From positions 1 to 58,081 of the forward strand of contig CAZBDU010000028.1 in the NCBI GenBank assembly GCA_964490725.1: 58,081 nucleotides of DNA, given 5' to 3'. The notes beneath the pieces are model-generated. The model was not told the DNA's origin. It searched no databases and was given only the letters and a program-made list of their open reading frames with translations. Source of the DNA: CAZBDU01 sp964490725 (lineage in GTDB: Bacteria > Spirochaetota > Spirochaetia > SZUA-6 > DRHE01). A program made the translations under genes and the position numbers. Positions 51,749-58,081 of the stretch are shown piece by piece; the stretch's first letter is position 1, and each line of letters starts with the position of its first letter.

Positions 51749-52507
51749 CTACCCCTTCCTGTCGTCCCCGGTGATCCGCCCGTCGCGAATGCCCACCACC
51801 CGCCGGGCGTGCTCCATGATGTGCTGATCGTGGGTGGAAAAGATGAAGGTGGTCTGCTGGCGCTCGTTGATCCGCCGCATCAGCTCCACGATGCGGTGCC
51901 CGGTTTCGCTGTCCAGGTTGGCGGTGGGCTCGTCGGCCAGCACGATGAGCGGCCGGGTCACCAGCGCCCGGGCCACGGCCACCCGCTGCCGCTGCCCGCC
52001 GGACAGCTCGCTGGGCCTGTTGCGGATGCGGTCGGCCAACCCCACCTCCTCCACCAGGCGCATCACCCTCTGCTCCCGCTCGCTGCGCGGCACGGACCTC
52101 TGCAGCAGAAGCGGGAGCTCGATGTTCTCGTAGACGTTCAGCACCGGAACGAGGTTGAAGGACTGGAAGATGAACCCGATCTTCAGGCGGCGGGTGCGGG
52201 TCAGCTCCCGGTCGCTCAGGGAGGCCACCTCGGCCCCGTCGATGAGAACGCGGCCTTCCGAGGGCCCGTCGATGCAGCCGATCATGTTCAGCACCGTGCT
52301 CTTGCCGGCGCCCGAGGGCCCGGCGATGGCCAGCAGCTCCCCCCTGTGGATCGTCAGGCTCACCCCGCGCAGCGCCTCCACCCGGGTCTCCCCGAGGAGG
52401 TAGTGCTTGTGCACCTCAACCAGCTCGACGACGTTTGTATTTCGATTTGTGTTATCCACGCCAACAATGTGAAGACAAACGCGCGGAGAGTCAAGAGAAT
52501 TCGCCAT
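51749..52507 (-). CDS. LolD/MacB-type ABC ATPase
   Basis: Up to 252 residues. Walker A GPSGAGKST, Q-loop FIFQSFNLVPVL, signature LSGGQRQRVAVARALV, Walker B LIVLADEPTANLDSETG and H-loop FSTHDQHIM are all intact. It is the LolD/MacB/FtsE subfamily, which drives FtsX-type permeases mechanically rather than pumping through the membrane. First gene of the export operon. The start is uncertain: the ATG at 52507 has no ribosome-binding site, a GTG at 52459 is closer to the family N-terminus, and a TTGACT box at 52494-52489 inside the longer form would suit a promoter for the shorter one. Confidence 0.9.
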   Translation of the reverse strand: MANSLDSPRVCLHIVGVDNTNRNTNVVELVEVHKHYLLGETRVEALRGVSLTIHRGELLAIAGPSGAGKSTVLNMIGCIDGPSEGRVLIDGAEVASLSDRELTRTRRLKIGFIFQSFNLVPVLNVYENIELPLLLQRSVPRSEREQRVMRLVEEVGLADRIRNRPSELSGGQRQRVAVARALVTRPLIVLADEPTANLDSETGHRIVELMRRINERQQTTFIFSTHDQHIMEHARRVVGIRDGRITGDDRKG

Positions 52508-52583
52508 TTGGCATCACACTACGAGTTGCAATACATCCCCCAGCCTTACCCTCCTTGACTTTAGGCGGCCGAACCGGCACGCT

Positions 52584-53852
52584 GTGGCAAACGAGACACC
52601 CATGGAACCTGTGACCGAATCGAGAGGCCGGAAGGCGGCGGGAGAGGCGGCCGGGAGCCTGGCGACGCGCCGCGCCCTCTCCTGGGCCGGGCACGGGCTG
52701 AACGACAGCTACTTTTTTCTGCTGCCCCTGGTTCTGCCTGTGATCATCCGAGGACTGGACCTGCAGCTGCGGGGCGCGGGGCTCCTGGTGTCGGCGTTCC
52801 TCTTCGCGGTGGCGGTCTCCTCTTACCTTGCCGGAAGGATCGCCGACCGCCTGGATTCCTGGAAGCTGATTGCAGGCGGCTTTGTCCTGGCGGCGGCCGG
52901 AATGGCGGGCGCCAGCTTCGCCCGGCATTTGCCCCTGCTGCTGGCGCTGCTGGTCCTTGCCGGCGCCGGGGTCGGCACCTTCCACCCGTCCGTCTACGCT
53001 CAGTTCGACCGTCTTGCCTTCGCCCGCACGGGAGGCTCCTTCGGGGTCTTCGAGTTCTTCGGCTCAGCCACCGTGGTGGTGATGTTCTTCGTGAACGGAA
53101 CGCTGCTGGACCGGCTGGGGTGGCAGGGAGTGCTGCGGCTGATCGGGGTGGCCGGAGTGCTCACGGCGCTGCTCTATCTCTGGAGGTACCGCCGCGGGGC
53201 CGCCGGCACCCGCGGCGGCGGGAGGCCGGCGGAGGGCCCGCGGACCGAAAGCGGGGCCGGGCCGCTGCTGGCCTTGTTCCTGGTCGCGGTGGTCCTGCGC
53301 TCCCTTTCGGTCAATGCGGTGCTGAACTTCATGCCCACCTTCCTGGTCCTGGAGCGGGGCCTGCCTCCCAACCTGGCGGCCTACGCTTCGGCGTTCATCT
53401 TCGCGGGAGGCATGGTCTTGTGCCTGTTTCTGGGCCGCGCCGCGGATCGCTTCGGCCCCGTGCCCACGCTGCTCCTGATCACCGCCTTCATCGCGCCGCT
53501 GGTGCTGCTGCTAAGCCTGCCCCTTCCCCTCTGGACCGTGCCGCCCCTTCTGGCGCTGCTGGGAGGGTTCCTCAGCGGCGCGGCCCCGACGCAGAACCTC
53601 TTTCTCTCGCGCCTGCAGTCCCGCCTGGGCACCGGGACCACCTTTGGGCTGCTGATGGGACTGATCGCGCTCATGGCTTCGCTGGCTCCGGCCGTGTTCG
53701 GCTACCTGGCGGACCGGTTGGGGATTGCTCTCAGCATGAGGCTTTTCTCCGTCCCTGGGGCGCTGAGCCTGGCGGCGCTGGCCGTGCTGGCGCGCGTGGG
53801 GGCCGCCAGGCCCCGACGCGCCGCCCGCTCCCCCTGGGGCGGGCGTGGGTAG
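52584..53852 (+). CDS. MFS transporter, fosmidomycin-resistance-like
   Basis: 422 residues, 12 predicted helices. GHGLNDSYFFLLPLVLPVI in the first helix is typical of the Fsr (fosmidomycin resistance) group of drug exporters; AGRIADRLDSWK and LGRAADRFGPVPTL are motif A loops. A charged central loop (YRRGAAGTRGGGRPAEGPRTES) separates the halves. The start may be GTG 52584 or ATG 52602. Its end overlaps or closely precedes the amylosucrase gene on the same strand. Substrate unknown; sugar or drug export are both possible. Confidence 0.85.
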   Translation: MANETPMEPVTESRGRKAAGEAAGSLATRRALSWAGHGLNDSYFFLLPLVLPVIIRGLDLQLRGAGLLVSAFLFAVAVSSYLAGRIADRLDSWKLIAGGFVLAAAGMAGASFARHLPLLLALLVLAGAGVGTFHPSVYAQFDRLAFARTGGSFGVFEFFGSATVVVMFFVNGTLLDRLGWQGVLRLIGVAGVLTALLYLWRYRRGAAGTRGGGRPAEGPRTESGAGPLLALFLVAVVLRSLSVNAVLNFMPTFLVLERGLPPNLAAYASAFIFAGGMVLCLFLGRAADRFGPVPTLLLITAFIAPLVLLLSLPLPLWTVPPLLALLGGFLSGAAPTQNLFLSRLQSRLGTGTTFGLLMGLIALMASLAPAVFGYLADRLGIALSMRLFSVPGALSLAALAVLARVGAARPRRAARSPWGGRG

Positions 53853-53865
53853 AGGGACCGCCCGC

Positions 53866-55803
53866 ATGGACCGGGAAGCCCGGCGTTCCCTGGACAGGCT
53901 CCTGCCCCGGCTGAAGGACCGGCTGGCCGCCGCGGCAAGGCAGGACCGCTCCGCCTTCCTGCACCGGCTCGAGGAGGGCTTCCCGGGGCTCTTCGACATC
54001 CTGCGAGGCCTGTACGGCGGACGGTACGATTTCTTCTACCACCTGGAGAGCGTCCTCGCCGCCGCTGCCAGCGCCTGGATGGACAGGCCGGCGGAGCTGA
54101 AGGAGTTGGACGCCCGCCGCCAGGCCGAGCCGCGCTGGTACCAGTCCGAGAAGACGGCCGGCGCGGTCTGCTACGTGGATCTGTTTGCCGGCAATCTGGT
54201 CGGGTTGGCGGCTCGCATCCCCTACCTGCAGGAGCTGGGAATCACCTACCTGCACCTGATGCCGCTCTTCCGCTGCCCGGAGGGGGAGAGCGATGGGGGG
54301 TACGCGGTCTCCAGCTACCGCGAGGTTAACCCGGCCCTGGGCACCATGGAGGAGCTGCGAGACCTGGCCGCCCGGCTCCGTGAGGCCGGGATCAGCCTGG
54401 TGCTGGACTTCGTGTTCAACCACACCTCCAACGAGCACCGCTGGGCCCTGGCGGCGGCTGCCGGAGATCCGGACTACCAGGGGTTCTACTTCCTCTTTCC
54501 CGACCGCAGCCTCCCGGACGTCTACTCCGCCCACCTGAGGGACATCTTCCCCGGCGTGCGTCCCGGGAGCTTCACCTACCGGGGGGACCTGGATCGCTGG
54601 GTGTGGACCACCTTCCACTCCTACCAATGGGATCTGAACTACGGCAACCCTGCGGTGTTCACCGCCATGGCGGAGGAGATGCTCTTCCTGGCCAACCAGG
54701 GGGTGGAGGTGCTGCGTCTGGACGCCCTGGCCTTTACCTGGAAGAAGCCGGGCACCCCTTGCGAGAACCTCCCCGAGGCGCACGCCCTGGTGCGGGCGTT
54801 CAACGCCGTGGCGCGCCTGGCCGCCCCGGCGCTGCTGTTCAAGTCCGAGGCGATCGTGCATCCGGACGAGGTGGCCCGTTACATCCACCCGCAGGAGTGC
54901 CAGCTCTCCTACAACCCCACCCTGATGGCGCTCCTCTGGGAGGCGCTGGCCACCCGGGAGGTGCGGCTCCTGCACCACTCCCTGGCCAAGCGCCTGGCGG
55001 TCCATCCCGCCTGCGCCTGGGTCAACTACGTGCGCTGCCATGACGACATCGGCTGGACCTTCTCCGACGAGGACGCCGCGGAGCTGGGCATGAACGGGAC
55101 CGACCATCGCCGCTTCCTGAACAGCTTCTACACCGGCGCCTTTCCCGGCAGCTTCGCCCGGGGGCTGCCCTTCCAGCTCAACCCCCGCACCGGGGATGCT
55201 CGCGTCTCGGGAACCTGCGCCTCCCTGGCCGGACTGGAGAAGGCGCTGCGTGAGGAGACCGAGGCCGAGGTGGAGCTGGCGCTGCGGCGGATTCTGCTGA
55301 TCCACGGCGTGATCCTGTCGGTGGGGGGCATCCCTCTGATCTACCTGGGGGACGAGCTGGCGGTCCTGAACGACTACTCCTACCGCAGCGACCCCGATCG
55401 GGCGCGCGACAGCCGCTGGGCGCACCGTTCGCCCCTGGACTGGCAGCGCGCCGAGCGGCGCCGCGATGCCGCCTCGGTGCCCGGCCGCCTGTTCCAGGCG
55501 CTGCAGGGGCTGCTCCGCATCCGCAGCCGGACCCCCGCCTTCGCCGCAGGGGAGGCGGAGATGCTCGACTCGGGCAATCCCCATGTCCTGGCCTACCTGC
55601 GCCGCCGCGGGGCCGCCCGCGTGCTGGTGCTGGCCAACTTCAGCGAGCAGGAGCAGCGCCTGCCGGCCAACCTGCTGCGGGTGCACGGTCTCAGCTACGG
55701 GATGCAGGACCTGCCCACCTCCGAGCTGCTGGAGGCGGCCGGCGAGCTCTCCCTGCAGCCCTACCGCCTCCTCTGGCTGGTGCCCGAGGAAGCGGCCGGC
55801 TGA
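53866..55803 (+). CDS. Amylosucrase (GH13)
   Basis: 645 residues, the length of amylosucrases, which split sucrose and build an alpha-1,4-glucan from its glucose. The motifs match closely: DFVFNHTSNEH, LRLDALAFTWKKPGTPCENLP, FKSEAIVHPDEVARYI and VNYVRCHDDIGWTF. Counting from ATG 53866 the catalytic Asp, Glu and Asp fall at 286, 328 and 393, the numbers known for the Neisseria polysaccharea enzyme, which supports this start over GTG 53845. There is no signal peptide. It lies next to glgX and an MFS transporter, consistent with making a storage glucan from sucrose. Sucrose phosphorylase-like or hydrolase activity cannot be excluded. Confidence 0.9.
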   Translation: MDREARRSLDRLLPRLKDRLAAAARQDRSAFLHRLEEGFPGLFDILRGLYGGRYDFFYHLESVLAAAASAWMDRPAELKELDARRQAEPRWYQSEKTAGAVCYVDLFAGNLVGLAARIPYLQELGITYLHLMPLFRCPEGESDGGYAVSSYREVNPALGTMEELRDLAARLREAGISLVLDFVFNHTSNEHRWALAAAAGDPDYQGFYFLFPDRSLPDVYSAHLRDIFPGVRPGSFTYRGDLDRWVWTTFHSYQWDLNYGNPAVFTAMAEEMLFLANQGVEVLRLDALAFTWKKPGTPCENLPEAHALVRAFNAVARLAAPALLFKSEAIVHPDEVARYIHPQECQLSYNPTLMALLWEALATREVRLLHHSLAKRLAVHPACAWVNYVRCHDDIGWTFSDEDAAELGMNGTDHRRFLNSFYTGAFPGSFARGLPFQLNPRTGDARVSGTCASLAGLEKALREETEAEVELALRRILLIHGVILSVGGIPLIYLGDELAVLNDYSYRSDPDRARDSRWAHRSPLDWQRAERRRDAASVPGRLFQALQGLLRIRSRTPAFAAGEAEMLDSGNPHVLAYLRRRGAARVLVLANFSEQEQRLPANLLRVHGLSYGMQDLPTSELLEAAGELSLQPYRLLWLVPEEAAG

Positions 55804-55846
55804 ACGCCCGCCCCCGGCAGCCCGCCCTGCGCGGCCCAGCCCGCCC

Positions 55847-55884
55847 GGCCCGCCCGGTGCGGCCCGCCCGGTGCGGCCCGCCCC
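55847..55884. repeat. 14-base GC-rich tandem repeat
   Basis: GGCCCGCCCGGTGC occurs twice in tandem (55847-55860 and 55861-55874) and partly a third time, between the convergent amylosucrase and glgX genes. May fold in the transcripts; no T tract. Confidence 0.7.
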
Positions 55885-55906
55885 TCTTCTGCCCAGGGTT
55901 TGCCTC

Positions 55907-58081
55907 TCAGCGGGACAGCAGCACCGCCAGCGAGCGGCCCGCCAGGGTGCAGCGCTCCTGCGGCCGCAGGAGCGGCTCCCTTCCAGCGGGCGGCAGGTCC
56001 TCGGGGGAGGGACAGCCGGTGTCCAGCGCCCGGTACCAGCGGCGCCCTCCCGGGGCCGGGCAGACCGCAAACTCCAGGGCCTCCGGCTCGGCGTTGAGCA
56101 TGAGGTAGAAGTCGTTGTCGTCGCGGTCCGCCTCCGTGTCGGCGCGGCTCCCGTCCAGGCGGTAGGCCAGGGTCAGCTCCGCAGACTGCCAGCTCTTCTC
56201 TCCCCCCTGGCGGTCGAACCAGCTGATGTCCGGGATGCGGTTCCGGCCCCGGTCGCGGCCGCTGAAGAAATCGGGGCGCAGGAACGCCGGGTGGCGGCCG
56301 CGGAAGGCGATCAGCTCCCGGCAGAAGCGGTGCAGGTCCCGGTGGCGGCGCAGCCGGCTCCAGTCGTGCCAGGAGATCTCGTTGTTCTGGCACCAGGCGT
56401 TGTTGTTGCCCCGCTGGGTGCGGCGGATCTCGTCCCCTCCCAGGAGCATCGGCGTGCCCAGGGAGAGCAGCAGCGTGGCCAGCAGGTTCCTGACCTGCCG
56501 GCTGCGCACCTCCTCCACCACCGGGTCCTCGCTTTCCCCCTCCGTCCCGTAGTTGGCGCTCAGGTTGTGGTCGCTCCCGTCGCTTCCCCCCTCGCCGTTG
56601 GCCTCATTGTGCTTCTCCCTGTAGCTCACCAGATCGTTCAGGGTGAACCCGTCGTGGGAGGCGATGAAGTTGACGCTGTGGAAGGGCTTGCGTCCGTCCC
56701 GCAGGTAAAGGTCGGAGCTGCCGGCGAGGCGCGTGGCCAGGGCCGGCGTGGTTCCGGGTTCGCCGCGCCAGAAGGAGCGCACGTCGTCCCGGAAGCGGTC
56801 GTTCCATTCGGCCCACCGCCCCCCGGGAAAGGAGCCCACCTGGTAGGCCCCGGCGGCGTCCCAGGCCTCCGCGATGATCTTGGTCTGCCGAAGCACCGGG
56901 TCCTCGGCGATGCGCTCCAGCACCGGGGGGTTCTCCAGGAGCTCGCCGTTCTCGTCGCGGCCCAGCACGGAGCCCAGATCGAAGCGGAACCCGTCCACGT
57001 GCATCTCGATCACCCAGTAGTGCAGGCAGTCCAGGATGAGGCTGCGTACGATGGGATGGTTGCAGTTGAGGGTGTTTCCGCAGCCGGAGTAGTTGCGGTA
57101 GTAGCGCCGGTCCTCCCGCAGCATGTAGTACACCGCGTTGTCCAGCCCCCGGAAGCACAGGGTGGGCCCGCGCTCGTCCCCCTCGGCGGTGTGGTTGAAC
57201 ACGATGTCCAGGATTACCTCGATGCCGGAGCGGTGCAGCTCCCGCACCATCTCCTTGAACTCCACCACCTGCTGCCCCAGGGCTCCCGCGGAGGAGTAGC
57301 GCCCCTTGGGTGCGAAGAAGCTCATGGTGCTGTAGCCCCAGTAGTTCTCGAGCTTCTCGCCGGTGGCGGGGTTGCGGCGGGGGTTCTCCAGCTCGTCGAA
57401 CTCCTGCACCGGCAGCAGCTCCAGGGCGGTGACCCCCAGCTCCTTCAGGTAGGGAATAGCCTCGATCAACCCCCGGAAGGTCCCGGGATGGCGCACCCCC
57501 AGCACCCCGGCGCTGGGATGGCGGGTCAGGCCCCGCACGTGGGTCTCGTAGATGAGGCTGAAGCGCAGGGGCCGGTTCAGGGGCCGGTCCCCCTGCCAGT
57601 CGAAGGCGTCCTCCACGACGATGCACTTGGGCATCCCCGCCGCGTCGGAGACGGTGGAGAAGGAGAGGTCCCCCTCGGGGGATTCCGGGTCGTAGCCGCG
57701 GGCGTCCGCCAGGTCCCAGGTGAAGCTGCCGGTGACCGCCCGGGCGTAGGGGTCCAGAAGCAGCTTGTTGGGGTTGAAGCGGTGCCCCCGGGCGGGCTCG
57801 TAGGGCCCGTGAACGCGGTACAGGTAGTACGCCCCGGCCCCGACTCCCGGGACGTGCACGTGCCAGATGTCCCCGGTGCGGTTGTCCCGCGGATCCAGAG
57901 GGAAGGCGGCCGCGGGCCTGCGGTCCTCCGGGCGCTCGAACAGCAGCAGCTCCACGGCGGTGGCGTGGCGGCTGAAGAGGGCAAACTGCACCGCGTTTCC
58001 CACCGCGGTGGCCCCCAGGGGCAGCGGCTTGCCCGGGCTCGGCGCCGCGGCACCGCCGGGCGCCCGCGCGCCGCTCCGCTC
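55907..58081 (-). CDS. glgX: Glycogen debranching enzyme GlgX (isoamylase-type), 5' end beyond window
   Basis: At least 724 residues are visible; the frame is open to the window edge, and the family-typical GKPLPLGATAVGNAVQFALF near the edge shows that the GTG at 58003 is internal and the true start is just outside or close by. N-terminal CBM48-like domain, then the GH13 barrel: DIVFNHTAEGDERGPTL, DGFRFDLGSVLGR with the nucleophile Asp, IAEAWDAAGAYQVG with the acid Glu, FIASHDGFTLNDLVSY with the third Asp. GlgX/TreX enzymes hydrolyse alpha-1,6 branches of glycogen. Convergent with amylosucrase. Confidence 0.93.
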   Translation of the reverse strand, partial: ERSGARAPGGAAAPSPGKPLPLGATAVGNAVQFALFSRHATAVELLLFERPEDRRPAAAFPLDPRDNRTGDIWHVHVPGVGAGAYYLYRVHGPYEPARGHRFNPNKLLLDPYARAVTGSFTWDLADARGYDPESPEGDLSFSTVSDAAGMPKCIVVEDAFDWQGDRPLNRPLRFSLIYETHVRGLTRHPSAGVLGVRHPGTFRGLIEAIPYLKELGVTALELLPVQEFDELENPRRNPATGEKLENYWGYSTMSFFAPKGRYSSAGALGQQVVEFKEMVRELHRSGIEVILDIVFNHTAEGDERGPTLCFRGLDNAVYYMLREDRRYYRNYSGCGNTLNCNHPIVRSLILDCLHYWVIEMHVDGFRFDLGSVLGRDENGELLENPPVLERIAEDPVLRQTKIIAEAWDAAGAYQVGSFPGGRWAEWNDRFRDDVRSFWRGEPGTTPALATRLAGSSDLYLRDGRKPFHSVNFIASHDGFTLNDLVSYREKHNEANGEGGSDGSDHNLSANYGTEGESEDPVVEEVRSRQVRNLLATLLLSLGTPMLLGGDEIRRTQRGNNNAWCQNNEISWHDWSRLRRHRDLHRFCRELIAFRGRHPAFLRPDFFSGRDRGRNRIPDISWFDRQGGEKSWQSAELTLAYRLDGSRADTEADRDDNDFYLMLNAEPEALEFAVCPAPGGRRWYRALDTGCPSPEDLPPAGREPLLRPQERCTLAGRSLAVLLSR

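Noticed and set aside
55847..55884. CRISPR-like or regulatory iteron
   Set aside because: Only 2.7 copies of a 14-base GC-rich unit without spacers, between convergent genes; treated as a simple tandem repeat.
1..58081. CRISPR array, rRNA operon or prophage
   Set aside because: No regularly spaced repeats, no conserved rRNA segments and no phage structural genes were seen on either strand.

Overview
The window is GC-rich, dense in GTG starts and mostly made of tightly packed, translationally coupled genes. It comes from a bacterium with two membranes: there is a predicted outer-membrane beta-barrel with a terminal Phe, and a LolA/FtsX-type export operon. The metabolism looks anaerobic: a very large heterodisulfide-reductase (Hdr) type electron-transfer operon and a flavodiiron protein are intact, while a cytochrome c oxidase operon is decayed. 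The LolA-like/FtsX/barrel arrangement recalls spirochaetes, but no marker here fixes the phylum.

Layout. 1-5 kb is a zone of broken genes: a truncated medium-chain dehydrogenase, a large serine recombinase with three frameshifts that ends inside a tRNA-Asn(GTT) gene, a secreted hypothetical protein, and a shattered DapA-family gene. 5.1-9.7 kb holds a ketopantoate reductase, a CstA transporter with its own promoter and terminator, and a coupled three-gene unit ending in an ArsA/Get3-like ATPase. 9.7-30.4 kb (minus strand) is the main feature: one run of about 15 genes, mostly with overlapping stop and start codons, behind a good sigma70-type promoter at 30.6 kb. 30.9-41.6 kb carries a deoxynucleoside kinase, transporters, a GH15 glucoamylase-like enzyme, an RRM RNA-binding protein, two glycosyltransferases, a NAD synthetase and small unknowns. 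41.7-44.0 kb is the decayed cox operon. 44.0-46.9 kb has a flavodiiron protein flanked by two small membrane-anchored methyltransferases. 46.9-52.5 kb is the envelope export operon. 52.6-58.1 kb carries an MFS exporter, an amylosucrase and a GlgX debranching enzyme cut by the window end.

How the genes fit together. The big operon encodes three HdrA copies, one complete HdrB, two HdrC, two MvhD, three FrhB/FlxC-like iron-sulfur proteins, a FlxA-type FAD/NAD(P) reductase and a NuoE/NuoF/NuoG-N NADH-oxidising module. One HdrA is split: its N-terminal FAD half is fused to NuoE, then comes NuoF, then a NuoG N-terminal domain fused to the rest of HdrA. The domain order is exactly what inserting a nuoEFG cassette into an hdrA reading frame would give. 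The operon therefore has two NAD(P)H entry points (NuoF, FlxA) and several flavins suited to electron bifurcation or confurcation, but no hydrogenase or formate dehydrogenase catalytic subunit within the window. GH15, amylosucrase and GlgX suggest storage and use of alpha-glucans as the carbon source whose NADH such a complex would handle; that link is inference.
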